55,639 bases of DNA from an uncultured Polycyclovorans sp. (lineage in GTDB: Bacteria > Pseudomonadota > Gammaproteobacteria > Nevskiales > Nevskiaceae). A model generated the notes under the pieces. It was not told the DNA's origin. It worked only from the letters and a program-made list of their open reading frames with translations, and did not search any database. Of this stretch, positions 18,998 to 27,955 are shown one piece after another; the first letter of the stretch is position 1; every line of letters begins with the position of its first letter. The translations under genes were made by a program, and so were the position numbers. Location: assembly GCA_936928855.1 (NCBI GenBank), contig CAKZHZ010000035.1, forward strand, positions 1 through 55,639, given 5' to 3'.

Positions 18998-19372
18998 ATG
19001 ATGCCATCCTGGTTGGCAATTGGCAGTGCGCTGGGCGGGCTTGGCGTTGCGCTGGGCGCCTTCGGCGCTCACGCCTTGCGTGCCAGGGTGTCGCCTGAGC
19101 GGTTGGCCGTGTGGCAGACCGCGACCGAGTATCACTTGGTGCATGCGCTGGCTCTGCTGGCGGTGGGGCTGCTGCTGCGGATTGCGCCGCAGGCGCCGGC
19201 GGCACAGGCGGCCGGTGTCTGCTTCAGCGCCGGTATCCTGCTGTTCTCGGGCAGCCTGTACCTTCTGGTCCTGCTCGACCAAGGCTGGCTGGGGGCCATC
19301 ACCCCGTTCGGCGGGGTGTTGCTGATCGCTGGATGGGCGCTACTGGCGTTCTCCGCCTTCCGTCTCGGGTGA
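18998..19372 (+). CDS. DUF423 family membrane protein
   Basis: 124-residue protein with four predicted transmembrane helices and the family signature GVALGAFGAHALR near the N-terminus, AVWQTATEYHLVHALALLAVG, and TPFGGVLLIAGW near the end. Function unknown (YgdD-like). The start at 18998 has AAGGAG at 18985-18990; an upstream in-frame ATG at 18968 lacks one. TATCAT at 18964-18969 may be the -10 box. The last 33 bp overlap the antiparallel 3' end of the glutathione peroxidase gene. Confidence 0.92.
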   Translation: MMPSWLAIGSALGGLGVALGAFGAHALRARVSPERLAVWQTATEYHLVHALALLAVGLLLRIAPQAPAAQAAGVCFSAGILLFSGSLYLLVLLDQGWLGAITPFGGVLLIAGWALLAFSAFRLG

Positions 19373-19945
19373 CGGGGCGGCCAGAGCGGCTTCGAGGGCG
19401 GTGATCACCTTGTCCGATTCCGGCTTGGTGAGACTCGTCCAGGCGGCGATGGCATGCCCGTCGCGTCCCACCAGATACTTGTGGAAATTCCAGCGCGGGG
19501 ACGAGCCGGTCGCCGCCGCCAGCGCCTGATACAGCGGAATGGCCTCCGGGCCCTTCACGGCACTCTTGGCGAACATCGGGAAGCTGACACCGTAGTTCAC
19601 CTTGCAGAAGGTGGCGGTGTCCTCCGCCTTGTCGAATTCCTGACCGCCAAATTGATCGCTGGGGATCCCCAGCACCACCAGCCCCTGGTCGCGGTAGCGC
19701 TGGTACAGCGCTTCGAGCCCTTCGAACTGCGGGGTGAACCCGCAATGACTGGCGGTATTGACCACCAGCAGCACCTTGCCCCGGTAGTCGCACAGGGCGG
19801 TCTCGGCGCCGGTGAGTCGCCTCAGCGTGCTGTCGAGCACGGTGTCGGGGCAGTTGGCGTGGGCCGACGGGGCCGTCAGCAGCAGCGCAAACAGGGCAAG
19901 GATCCAGGGGCGCACGGGGGGCTCCAGCGGCGGGGGACACTGCAT
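19340..19945 (-). CDS. Exported glutathione peroxidase family protein
   Basis: 201 residues; thiol peroxidase of the Gpx family with a signal peptide (ILALFALLLTAPSAHA), so periplasmic. The catalytic cysteine Cys68 is in NTASHCGFTPQF, with Gln98 in SDQFGGQEF and Trp/Asn in RWNFHKYL completing the catalytic set. Cysteine, not selenocysteine, is used. FCKVNYGVSFPMF is family-typical. The usual CNQF resolving position is Ser here. It overlaps the DUF423 gene tail to tail by 33 bp. The reductant (thioredoxin-like partner) is not known from sequence. Confidence 0.92.
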   Translation of the reverse strand: MQCPPPLEPPVRPWILALFALLLTAPSAHANCPDTVLDSTLRRLTGAETALCDYRGKVLLVVNTASHCGFTPQFEGLEALYQRYRDQGLVVLGIPSDQFGGQEFDKAEDTATFCKVNYGVSFPMFAKSAVKGPEAIPLYQALAAATGSSPRWNFHKYLVGRDGHAIAAWTSLTKPESDKVITALEAALAAPSPETEGGERQ

Positions 19946-19993
19946 TCTGCCTCCGATGCCCCACGAACGCCCGTTGTCGACGAAAATAGGGGG

Positions 19994-20974
19994 ATGCAGA
20001 TCGGTCCCTACCGTATTGACCCGCCCGTCGTCCTCGCCCCCATGGCGGGGGTGACCGACCGGCCTTTTCGCGTGCTGTGCCGCGCGCAGGGGGCGGGTCT
20101 TTGCGTGTCCGAGATGACCACGGCCGACCCGACTCTGTGGCAGACCGAAAAGTCCCGGCTGCGCCGTGACCACGAGGGGGAGCCCGGCCCCATCGCGGTG
20201 CAGATCGCCGGCTATGACCCCGCGATGATGGCGGCGGCGGCCCGGTTCAACGTGGACCATGGTGCGCAGATCATCGACATCAATCTCGGCTGTCCGGCGA
20301 AGAAGGTCTGCCGCGTCGATGCAGGGTCCGCGCTGATGCGGGACGAGGCCCTCGTCCAGCGCATCTGCGAGGCGGTGGTGGCCGCCGTGCCGGTGCCCGT
20401 CACCCTGAAGATGCGGACCGGCTATGACCGGCAGCATCGCAATGCGCTCGGCATTGCCCTGCGTGCCGAGCAGGCGGGGATCGCGGCATTGACCGTTCAT
20501 GGCCGCACGCGCGAGGACCAGTATCAGGGCGAGGCGGAGTACGACACCATTGCGACCGTCAAGGCGGCCGTGTCCGTTCCGGTGATCGCCAATGGCGACA
20601 TCGACGGGCCGCACAAGGCGCGTGCGGTGCTGGACCGCACTGGCGCCGATGCCGTGATGATCGCCCGCGCCGCCCAGGGGCGACCGTGGATCTTTCGTGA
20701 AGTGACCTCCTACCTGGCTACCGGGCGGGTGCCGCCACCCCCGGATCCCGCCATGGTCGGCGCGCTGCTGCTGGCGCACCTCGATGCGCTCTACACCTTC
20801 TACGGGGAAGGGCGCGGCGTGCGCGTGGCGCGCAAGCACATCCAGTGGTACTGCCAGGCTGCGCCGGACGGCGCGGCGTTCTGGACCCAGGTCCGCACCG
20901 TGACCGACGCGGGCGCACAACGTCGTGCGGTTTCGGCATTTTTCGCGGCGGCCATGCTGGCGCAGGCCGCCTGA
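19994..20974 (+). CDS. dusB: tRNA-dihydrouridine synthase B
   Basis: 326-residue FMN-dependent enzyme that reduces U17 in tRNA. It opens with the Dus signature VVLAPMAGVTDRPFR, has DINLGCPAKKVC with the catalytic Cys, VHGRTREDQYQG for flavin/uridine contacts, and GADAVMIARAAQGRPWIF. Length and CPAKKVC point to DusB. In many gammaproteobacteria dusB is followed by fis; here gloA follows instead and fis is not in the window. AGGGGG abuts the ATG. Confidence 0.95.
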   Translation: MQIGPYRIDPPVVLAPMAGVTDRPFRVLCRAQGAGLCVSEMTTADPTLWQTEKSRLRRDHEGEPGPIAVQIAGYDPAMMAAAARFNVDHGAQIIDINLGCPAKKVCRVDAGSALMRDEALVQRICEAVVAAVPVPVTLKMRTGYDRQHRNALGIALRAEQAGIAALTVHGRTREDQYQGEAEYDTIATVKAAVSVPVIANGDIDGPHKARAVLDRTGADAVMIARAAQGRPWIFREVTSYLATGRVPPPPDPAMVGALLLAHLDALYTFYGEGRGVRVARKHIQWYCQAAPDGAAFWTQVRTVTDAGAQRRAVSAFFAAAMLAQAA

Positions 20975-20991
20975 ATGCAACAGGAGCTCCC

Positions 20992-21375
20992 ATGCGCATT
21001 CTTCACACCATGCTTCGTGTCGGCGATCTTGATCGCGCCATCCAGTTCTACCGCGATGTGCTCGGCATGGAGCTGAGAACCCGGCAGGACTTCCCGGGTG
21101 GTCGGTTCACGCTGGCCTTCATGGGCTTGCCGGGCGACGCTGCCGAGATCGAACTGACCCACAACTGGGACCGCGATGCCTACACGCTGGGTGATGCCTA
21201 CGGGCACATTGCGGTGTCGGTCGACGATGCCGCAGCGGCCTGCGACCGGGTGCGTGAGCGCGGTGGCAAGGTGGTGCGGGAGGCCGGGCCGATGCAGCAT
21301 GGCAGCACGGTGATCGCCTTCGTCGAGGACCCTGACGGCTACCGCATCGAGTTCATTCAGGGCGAGGGGGACTGA
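20992..21375 (+). CDS. gloA: Lactoylglutathione lyase (glyoxalase I)
   Basis: 127 residues; isomerises the methylglyoxal-glutathione adduct to S-lactoylglutathione. The metal ligands are visible: His5 (ILHTMLRV), Glu54 (IELTHNW), His72 (YGHIAVSVD) and the Glu in YRIEFIQ near residue 120. The short length is of the Ni-dependent E. coli type. AGGAGC lies 8 bp before the ATG. It starts 17 bp after dusB and overlaps the convergent unknown gene by 19 bp. Confidence 0.97.
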   Translation: MRILHTMLRVGDLDRAIQFYRDVLGMELRTRQDFPGGRFTLAFMGLPGDAAEIELTHNWDRDAYTLGDAYGHIAVSVDDAAAACDRVRERGGKVVREAGPMQHGSTVIAFVEDPDGYRIEFIQGEGD

Positions 21376-22238
21376 GGTTCGGACTGCGGCCGTGCCGCGG
21401 GGCCGAACGGATCCGCCATGCGCTGAGGCGCGTCGGGGTCGGCGGTGGTGCCCAGACGCAATGTGTCCAGCGGCAGTGACAGCGCTGCCTCGTTGATGAT
21501 CGCGCGCTGCGGTGATGTCGGGAAATCGGCCCGCAACGCCAGTTTGGCCGTGACCGGAGCCCGGATGTCCTGGTCCACAGGCAGCCGCGTGCGGATGAGG
21601 GTGTCCACGGGGGCTTCTACGGTCTGATCGATCTCCATCCGGACCACACCCTGATGACGAATGCGAACCTGGTCGCGGACCGGCACACGCAATGACACCG
21701 GCAGGTTCATCTGCATCGGCAGCTTGGCCACCACCGGCAGCTGACGGTAGCGTTTGACGTCCTGGAAATTGAAATCCGCCTGCGCTTCGATGGTGGCGAT
21801 GGTGTCCACCGGGATGGTGCCGTCATAGGTGATGGTGAAGTCCACCGGCGCCAGCGCGTCGATGTCGACGCTGGCGGTATAGCGGCCCTGCAGCGGCAGC
21901 TTGAGGGTTTGACGCAAGGGGACTTCGGCGGCGATCTCGCCCTTGAGGCGGATGTCGATCTCATCGGTGACTTCGGCATAGCCCTCGGCGGAGGCCGGCA
22001 GCGTGACTGCGCCCGGAATGTGCGTGATGCGCAGGCCCAGCACGAGGCGCTCGATCAGCAGCAGCCCGAGGGCCGCGCCCACGCCGATCACGACCGCACC
22101 GGCGACGGTCAGACCGAGCCATCGCCAGCGGCGGTTGCGGCCGTGTCTGGCGGCTGGTGTTGGGGCCGGCGCCGCAGTGCCGGTGTCCATCCGCACCGGG
22201 GGCATCGTGGGTCCGCCGGGATGTCCGCGGCGGCTCAT
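21357..22238 (-). CDS. Membrane-anchored strand-repeat protein of unknown function (paralog B)
   Basis: 293 residues: a basic N-terminus, one membrane helix (LGLTVAGAVVIGVGAALGLL, about 40-60), then about 190 periplasmic residues made of alternating short amphipathic strands with recurring VPVRDQVRI, IPVDTIATI and LPVDQDI segments, and a Pro/Ser/Gln-rich tail. The end of the repeat region, LPLDTLRLG, matches LPLRTLRLG in the preceding gene, so the two are paralogs. I do not know a named family. Its start overlaps the preceding stop (ATGA). It is last in the DUF4282 - DUF1302 operon. Confidence 0.75.
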   Translation of the reverse strand: MSRRGHPGGPTMPPVRMDTGTAAPAPTPAARHGRNRRWRWLGLTVAGAVVIGVGAALGLLLIERLVLGLRITHIPGAVTLPASAEGYAEVTDEIDIRLKGEIAAEVPLRQTLKLPLQGRYTASVDIDALAPVDFTITYDGTIPVDTIATIEAQADFNFQDVKRYRQLPVVAKLPMQMNLPVSLRVPVRDQVRIRHQGVVRMEIDQTVEAPVDTLIRTRLPVDQDIRAPVTAKLALRADFPTSPQRAIINEAALSLPLDTLRLGTTADPDAPQRMADPFGPAARPQSEPQSPSP

Positions 22239-22996
22239 GGCGCGGCGGCCTCCCCATCCGCTGCGGGCGTCGTCTCATCCTTCAGGCCCAGTCGCAGTGT
22301 GCGCAGGGGCAACACCAGATCGGCGTAGTTGATGACGATGTCGAGGGGTTCGTCCGGCAGCGTCACCCTGGCTTCGAGCGGCGTCAGCACGGGCACATTG
22401 AAGGTGCCACTGATCGGCACGTCGGCGCTGATGTCGGTCTTGAGCGGTACCACCAGGTCATCGCGCAGCTTGGCCTTCACTGGCGATCGCAGCGTGATGC
22501 GCACCTTCTGATCCACGGGAATCAGCAGGTCGATCGGCACGGTCGCCTTGACGGGGACCTTGCCGCGAATCGGCAGCTTGTGCCAGTCGCCCAGGAAGTT
22601 GGCATCGATCACCGCGTCGATGTCGAGGACCTGATCGATGGTGATTTCGTCCTGTACCCGCACGTCCAGCTTGAGCGGGATGTCGTCATCGATTTCGACC
22701 ATCAGGTTGAGGGTGTCCCGCACCGGGATCGTGACCTTCTGATCCACCGGCACGGTGGTGTTGACCGTTTCGTCGAGGCGGATCTGCAGGTTCTTCAGAA
22801 TCTCGGCGGTGATCGGAAGGTCATCCGGCAGGGTCACCTTCGCCGGCTGCTCGGTCAGCAGCAGGCGCGCATCCACATTGCGGAAGATCCACAGTGCCAC
22901 CAGGGCGCCGCCCAGCACCGCGCCCAGCAGCAGGACGCCGAGCAGGGTCCAGGTGGCAATGCCGCGTTGCGTGCGGGCGAAGGGTTCAGAAGTCAT
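22235..22996 (-). CDS. Membrane-anchored strand-repeat protein of unknown function (paralog A)
   Basis: 253 residues with one membrane helix (WTLLGVLLLGAVLGGALVAL, about 16-36) and a periplasmic part of evenly spaced beta-strand-like units: VPVDQKVTIPV, IPVDQKVRITL, DIPLKLDVRV, VPISGTFNVPV, ending LPLRTLRLG. It lacks cysteines and any catalytic motif I recognise, so a structural or bridging role beside the DUF1302 outer-membrane protein is inferred. The ATG at 22996 lies inside the last 11 bp of the DUF1302 gene and the stop overlaps the next ATG, indicating coupled translation. Confidence 0.78.
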   Translation of the reverse strand: MTSEPFARTQRGIATWTLLGVLLLGAVLGGALVALWIFRNVDARLLLTEQPAKVTLPDDLPITAEILKNLQIRLDETVNTTVPVDQKVTIPVRDTLNLMVEIDDDIPLKLDVRVQDEITIDQVLDIDAVIDANFLGDWHKLPIRGKVPVKATVPIDLLIPVDQKVRITLRSPVKAKLRDDLVVPLKTDISADVPISGTFNVPVLTPLEARVTLPDEPLDIVINYADLVLPLRTLRLGLKDETTPAADGEAAAP

Positions 22997-25175
22997 AGGA
23001 CACCGCCAGGGCAACGAGGTCGCGATCACGCAGGGTGTTCTGCCGTCCGGCGCCGCCGAAGCGGGCGTATTGCAGGTTGAAGCTGAACCCGCGGTACTTG
23101 GCCTCCAGATTGTTGAGCATGATGGTTCGCCCTTCCAGATGGTTTTCGGCGAGGCCGGGGGCCACGCCGTCGATGTCATGCACCATGACGATCAGCGGGC
23201 GCAACGACAGGCCGGGAATGAGGACATTGTTGTAGAGCAGCAGCAGCCCTGCCCGGTAGCCCCAGGAAAACGGGGTGACGTACTGGCCGGTCTCCTGGAT
23301 CGGGTTGATCAGCAGGCCGTTGCCGGTCTCGGCAATGCCGGGCGAGGCGTGGGTATTGGTGCCGGGGGCCTCGAACTGTGCGACCGAGGTGGAGGGCAGG
23401 TCCGGCAGGTAAATGCCGTCCAGCTCGAACAGCAGTCCGAACTGGTCGGCTGCCAGCACCTGTCCGCCGGACCAGATCCGCAGGAAGCTCGCCGAGCCCT
23501 GCCACAGCGGCATGCGCTGGTAGCCGGGGAGGTAACTGTTCGGCACGACTTCGCCAGGTGTGCCACCCCGATACGCCGTCAGGTAGTCGGGGATCGCGAT
23601 ACGCGATGAGGCCAATGTGGCCGGGCCGAGATCGGCGGGATCAAGGGGGCCGCCCGGCAGCGTCAGCTCCGGCAGCAGTGTCAACAGGCTGCCGGCAGCG
23701 TCGATCACCGGGCTCTCCGGGATGATCGTCAGTGTGTCGCGCGGAAAAGCTGGTTGGAAGGCGGCAAACAGCAGATCCTCGAGGTCCACCTGCACCGGGA
23801 AGTTGGGGCGGTAGGACAGTTCCATCTGCCAGGCCGTGCCGAAGCGGTCGCCGATCAGGCTGACGCCGAACATGCGGATGTCCTCCGCGTAGTCGAGAAA
23901 ATACCGCGCCGTGTCCAGCGGCAGAGCTTCGAAATCCACGCCCGGAGTATCGATGCCGGGGATCCCGCAGTCGTCGAGAAACTGCAGCAGATTCTGGGTG
24001 TCCCGGTTGTTGGCGTTGCCTTCCCGTCGCGTACAGCTGGCGTCGGTGGCATAGACACTCACCGAGGGGAGGCGGCTGTGATAGTTGGCGGCGAACACCC
24101 CCAATTCGATGCCGCTGTCGTCAAAGAAGTGGTAGACCGCTAGGCCATACTGCCCGGTATCCGAAGGCTCGCGATTGGGCGCGCGGGCAGCCGAGAAACT
24201 GGTGGCGGACACCAGGCCCAGCAGTGAGTTGGCTGGGGTGCCCTGCAGCAGCGGATCCTCAGGCGTCTTGCTGAACGGCAGTACGACGGTTTCGTTGGGC
24301 TCGACCTCGTTGCCGGCATCAAAGAACGACAGTAGCGAACCCTTGGCGGGAAATCCGAAGGGTTGCCACTCCAGTTGATAGAAGGCCTCGAAGGTTGTGC
24401 TGCCCACCAAGTCGCCGGCCAGCACCAGCATGTTCTGCGGCAGATACAGTTCGAACAGCTCCGCACCTGGGCGCACCAGATTGTTGAGGTCGGCGGGGTT
24501 GACCACGTTGATGCTGGTGGCAATACCGAAGGCGGAGACTCCCCAGTTCAGAAGCTGGCGTCCCAGCTTCACGTCGAGCAACCGGTTGCCGGGCAACTTG
24601 TAGGTGGTCTGAAGGTAGAGGTTGCGCAACTCGAAGGCATGACCGACGTCCCGTTCGGCCTGTCGGGAGCGGGGTGCACGCACGAACACGCCAGTGCCGG
24701 GGCCGGGCTCGACGATGCGGTTCGGGTGGGTTTCATCGAACCCGTGATTGACGGGGTCGAAGAAATAGAGGGCGGACGCCTCCAGACTGTAGTCACCCCA
24801 GTCCACCGACAGCCGGGGCGACCATTTGGCGGTGGCGGCGACGAGGTCGCCCTTGCCGTAGTTCAGGTTGCCGTCGTCGATCACGGATGACAGGCCGCCG
24901 GGCGCTGCCAGAAAGCGCTCATTGGGCTCGGTGTCGCCCGGGCTCAGCCCGATGCAGTTGTCGGTGGCACAGAGGTCCCGGTTGCCTGCCAGACTGGCCT
25001 TGCCGATCAGTTTGGGATCACGGTCCTCAACCCGCCACGCAGCACCAATCGAGATCGTGTTGAGAAGGTTGAACCGAGGTCCATCGGATCCTGCGGGGGT
25101 CCATTCCGTTGCGAGGGCGCCGCCGCAGCCCAGGGCCAGGGTCGCCGCGCCGACGATGCGATGTGCCGGGCTCAT
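22986..25175 (-). CDS. DUF1302 family outer-membrane protein
   Basis: 729-residue predicted outer-membrane beta-barrel with signal peptide (ATLALGCGGALA). Family marks include NTISIGAAWRVEDRD near the N-terminus, LGRQLLNWGVSAFGIATSINVVNPADL, and a final strand ending ALAVSYDF with terminal Phe. DUF1302 proteins are often beside DUF1329 lipoprotein-like genes in bacteria that use hydrophobic compounds. No DUF1329 gene is here; two strand-repeat proteins take its place. Start and stop overlap its neighbours (ATGA with the DUF4282 gene; 11 bp with paralog A). Confidence 0.9.
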   Translation of the reverse strand: MSPAHRIVGAATLALGCGGALATEWTPAGSDGPRFNLLNTISIGAAWRVEDRDPKLIGKASLAGNRDLCATDNCIGLSPGDTEPNERFLAAPGGLSSVIDDGNLNYGKGDLVAATAKWSPRLSVDWGDYSLEASALYFFDPVNHGFDETHPNRIVEPGPGTGVFVRAPRSRQAERDVGHAFELRNLYLQTTYKLPGNRLLDVKLGRQLLNWGVSAFGIATSINVVNPADLNNLVRPGAELFELYLPQNMLVLAGDLVGSTTFEAFYQLEWQPFGFPAKGSLLSFFDAGNEVEPNETVVLPFSKTPEDPLLQGTPANSLLGLVSATSFSAARAPNREPSDTGQYGLAVYHFFDDSGIELGVFAANYHSRLPSVSVYATDASCTRREGNANNRDTQNLLQFLDDCGIPGIDTPGVDFEALPLDTARYFLDYAEDIRMFGVSLIGDRFGTAWQMELSYRPNFPVQVDLEDLLFAAFQPAFPRDTLTIIPESPVIDAAGSLLTLLPELTLPGGPLDPADLGPATLASSRIAIPDYLTAYRGGTPGEVVPNSYLPGYQRMPLWQGSASFLRIWSGGQVLAADQFGLLFELDGIYLPDLPSTSVAQFEAPGTNTHASPGIAETGNGLLINPIQETGQYVTPFSWGYRAGLLLLYNNVLIPGLSLRPLIVMVHDIDGVAPGLAENHLEGRTIMLNNLEAKYRGFSFNLQYARFGGAGRQNTLRDRDLVALAVSYDF

Positions 25176-25588
25176 TCCGGTCTCCGGCGGGGTTTCCAGA
25201 ACTGGATGCGCGGCAGATCCGCCGCGATGTCTCCCGCCTGGCCCTCGATCCGGTTGGCGATGGCGATGATGTCCTCGATGGCGCTGGCGAGTCGGAAGAT
25301 CGCCAGGCACAACTCCAGCAGGATGCGGATCAGGATGCTCAGCGCAACGAACTGGGCAGGACCCAGCAGGAGCAACCAGAGCAGCCCCTTGAGCGGGCCG
25401 TCGGCAAAGGCGCTGGCCACCATGTAGAGCGCGCTGACGGCAGCAAGGCCGACCCCGAGCACGAACAGCATGGGCACCACGCGCGTGGTGGCATAGCGCT
25501 CGAAACGGGGATCAAACACGGCGCGCAGCGCTTCGGCTGCAGCCGCGATCCCCCAGTCGGGCACTGGGTGTTGGCGATCATCCGCCAT
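25172..25588 (-). CDS. DUF4282-like small membrane protein
   Basis: 138 residues with two transmembrane helices (about 42-62 and 70-95), short cytoplasmic ends, and FDPRFERYATTRVVP before the first helix, followed by ILIRILLELCLAIFRL after the second, which resembles DUF4282. Function unknown. First gene of a four-gene overlapping operon with the DUF1302 barrel and two strand-repeat proteins. Confidence 0.8.
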   Translation of the reverse strand: MADDRQHPVPDWGIAAAAEALRAVFDPRFERYATTRVVPMLFVLGVGLAAVSALYMVASAFADGPLKGLLWLLLLGPAQFVALSILIRILLELCLAIFRLASAIEDIIAIANRIEGQAGDIAADLPRIQFWKPRRRPE

Positions 25589-25640
25589 GGTTTCTCCTCC
25601 CCCTGGCCGTCTCACGACGGGGCGTGGCGGCGGTGGTTTA

Positions 25641-25668
25641 TTGTCAGGCTTCAGTGAAACAGTACATG
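25641..25668 (+). promoter_or_regulatory. Promoter candidate for the Abi-alpha-like/DUF445 operon
   Basis: TTGTCA (25641-25646) and TACATG (25663-25668) with a 16-bp spacer, in the 225-bp AT-richer region between the divergent DUF4282 operon and this operon. The leader to the ATG at 25814 would be about 140 nt. The rest of the region shows no strong hairpin or palindrome. Confidence 0.4.
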
Positions 25669-25813
25669 ATGTTGCGAGTTTCGAATACACATCGATTTCG
25701 CTGCGGTGCGCAAGGGGTGTGCCGCCGACGGAACAGTTCAAGGGGAGGCCGATGCGGCGTCGGACGGCGCTGTGTCGTGGACTCGCCTGCTGCGAGAGGA
25801 AGGAGAAGGCAGC

Positions 25814-26650
25814 ATGGCAAAGGGAAACAGGACGCATGCGAGCGGGCTCACCGGGATGCTGGCGACTTTGCCTGGGCGCGCGGGCGCTGCGGGTCAGCTT
25901 GCCGGCGGGGTGGCCGCGCGCTTGGCTGAAGCGGCGCGGCAACTGCCAGGGGCGGACCGTGCCGAGGCGCGATTCCGGCAGGTTGAGCAGCGTGTGCTGC
26001 GCGAACTCAAGCAGCGGCTGGATGCTGCCGGGGATGCGCCGGATACCGGTCGTCGGGACGACGGCATGTCGGGGCCTTCTGCGGTCAGTCGTACCTTCGT
26101 GATCCCCCTGTTGCAGCAGCCGCGGCGCGTGTTGGAGGAGCTGCTCGAGCGCTCCCAGGCGCAAACGCGCGAGCAGGCTCTTGATGACTTTTACTCGGTG
26201 CTGCTCAGTGAACTGGTGCCGGACGAAGCGCGCATCCTGGCGTTGCTGTCAGACGGCGCGCCGCAGGCCATCCTGCATGTCGGGGTGGGGGCGCCAATCG
26301 GGCCGGTACGCCGTCTGGTGGCCGAGAACTTCGCCGGTTTCGGGCGAGCGGCACAGGTCAAGCTGCTCGAGCACCTGCCGCTCTACATCGAGCATCTCAA
26401 GGCCTTGAGGCTGGTCGAGGAGCAGTCCGAAGTGCCGGCGCTCGATGTGAAGTATCAGATCCTGGAAGGACTTCGGGAGGTGCGGGATGTGATGGAGCAC
26501 ACCCGTCGCCAGACGCGGCAGTCGGTGCGGGTGCTGCGGCGTGCGCTGCGGATCTCGCCGCTGGGCGAGCAGCTGTGGCGTGCCTGCGTCGAGCCGGAAG
26601 CCACCGTGCATACCGGCTTCCGACTGACCGACGGACAATCAGACAACTAA
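25814..26650 (+). CDS. Abi-alpha (DUF4393)-like protein
   Basis: 278-residue soluble, mostly helical protein. The N-terminal 50 residues are Ala/Gly-rich helices. The central LLSELVPDEARILALLSDG and the following short strand ILHVGVG resemble the conserved core of Abi-alpha proteins, a family named from phage abortive infection but mostly uncharacterised. The C-terminal part (about 185-250) is a long helix with many Arg and Glu. The start at 25814 follows a purine-rich AGGAAGGAGAAGG. It is first in an operon with DUF445, which argues for an envelope-linked rather than defence role. Family assignment is tentative. Confidence 0.6.
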   Translation: MAKGNRTHASGLTGMLATLPGRAGAAGQLAGGVAARLAEAARQLPGADRAEARFRQVEQRVLRELKQRLDAAGDAPDTGRRDDGMSGPSAVSRTFVIPLLQQPRRVLEELLERSQAQTREQALDDFYSVLLSELVPDEARILALLSDGAPQAILHVGVGAPIGPVRRLVAENFAGFGRAAQVKLLEHLPLYIEHLKALRLVEEQSEVPALDVKYQILEGLREVRDVMEHTRRQTRQSVRVLRRALRISPLGEQLWRACVEPEATVHTGFRLTDGQSDN

Positions 26651-26665
26651 AGGGGAGACACCGCC

Positions 26666-27955
26666 ATGTTCGAAGCCGCCTGGGCTGATTTCACGCTCAA
26701 TCTGTGGCTGTACCTGTCGATGCCGATCACCAGCGGGGTGGTGGGTTTCGTCACCAATGTGATCGCGCTGAAGATGATGTTCCATCCCATCGAGTTCGTC
26801 GGCGTGAAGCCACCGTACCTGGGGTGGCAGGGTATCGTGCCGCGCAAGGCCGGCAAGATGGCGAGCATCGCCTGCGACACCATTGTTCCGAGACTGGTCA
26901 GCGAGCGTGAGATCTTTGATCGTCTCGACGTCAACCGCGTCGCGGAGGAGATCGAAGGGCCCATCGTGCAGTTGGTGGACCAGATTCTCGAAGAGCTGAT
27001 GATCGAGTACGAGCCCACCATCTGGGAGACGCTGCCAATCGCGGCGCGCACCCTGATCGCCAAACGTGTCAAGGATGATGCGCCGGATGTGGTGGCGGCC
27101 GTGATGGGGGAGCTCAAGGAGAATGTCGAGAACATCTTCGACCTGAAGGACATGGTGGTGTCCACGCTGGTGCGTGACAAGGAGCTGATCAACCGGATCT
27201 TCCTGGAGACGGGCAAGAGTGAGTTCCGTTTCATCGCCAACTCAGGTTTCTATTTCGGCTTTCTGTTCGGCATCCTGCAGATGATCGGGTGGACCTTCTA
27301 CAAGGCCGACTGGCAGCTGCCGCTGTTTGGACTGCTGGTGGGTTATGCCACCAATGTCATCGCCCTGCACATGATCTTCCGGCCGCAGGCGCCGGTACGG
27401 TTCGGCGCCGTCGTGGTGCATGGGCTGTTCTTCAAGCGCCAGAAGGAGGTGTCACGGGATTACGCGCGCCTGATCGCCGATGAAATCGTCACGCCTTCGA
27501 ACATCATCGAGTCGGTGCTCAAGGGACCCTATGCCGATCGGGTGTTCAACATGATTGCCAAGCACGTGAAAAAGGTCATCGACGATCAGTCCGGACTGGC
27601 GCGCCCGTTCGTGGCCTGGACCGTTGGCACACGGCGATACATTGACATGAAAGCGGCGGCAGCCAACCGGATTGTCCAGCACTTGCCAGCGGCCACGCGC
27701 AGTATCGACCGCTATGCCAAGGAAGCCATGGATATCGCCCAGACCCTGGCCAGCCGCCTCGAAGTGCTGCCGCCGCCGGAGTTCGAGGGCATGCTCCGTC
27801 CTGCGTTCAAGGAGGACGAATGGATTCTCATCCTGGTGGGGGCGGTACTGGGCCTGCTGGTGGGGGTGGGGCAGCTGATCCTTTTCACCTTCCTGGCCAA
27901 GGCGCCCGCTGCAGCGGAAGCGGCGATATCAACCTTGGGGGTGCTGGCCGGATGA
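26666..27955 (+). CDS. DUF445 family membrane protein
   Basis: 429 residues. The family's paired membrane signature occurs twice: GVVGFVTNVIALKMMFHP near the N-terminus and LVGYATNVIALHMIFRP at about 225-242, each next to a hydrophobic helix, and a last helix lies at about 388-415. GIVPRKAGKMASI is also typical. Between these are helical amphipathic regions. Function unknown (YjiN/YheB-like). It starts 15 bp after the Abi-alpha-like gene and overlaps the next gene as ATGA. Confidence 0.9.
   Translation: MFEAAWADFTLNLWLYLSMPITSGVVGFVTNVIALKMMFHPIEFVGVKPPYLGWQGIVPRKAGKMASIACDTIVPRLVSEREIFDRLDVNRVAEEIEGPIVQLVDQILEELMIEYEPTIWETLPIAARTLIAKRVKDDAPDVVAAVMGELKENVENIFDLKDMVVSTLVRDKELINRIFLETGKSEFRFIANSGFYFGFLFGILQMIGWTFYKADWQLPLFGLLVGYATNVIALHMIFRPQAPVRFGAVVVHGLFFKRQKEVSRDYARLIADEIVTPSNIIESVLKGPYADRVFNMIAKHVKKVIDDQSGLARPFVAWTVGTRRYIDMKAAAANRIVQHLPAATRSIDRYAKEAMDIAQTLASRLEVLPPPEFEGMLRPAFKEDEWILILVGAVLGLLVGVGQLILFTFLAKAPAAAEAAISTLGVLAG

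Noticed and set aside
25814..26650. Phage-defence island based on the Abi-alpha-like gene
   Set aside because: The operon partners are envelope proteins and no toxin, nuclease or other defence gene is adjacent.
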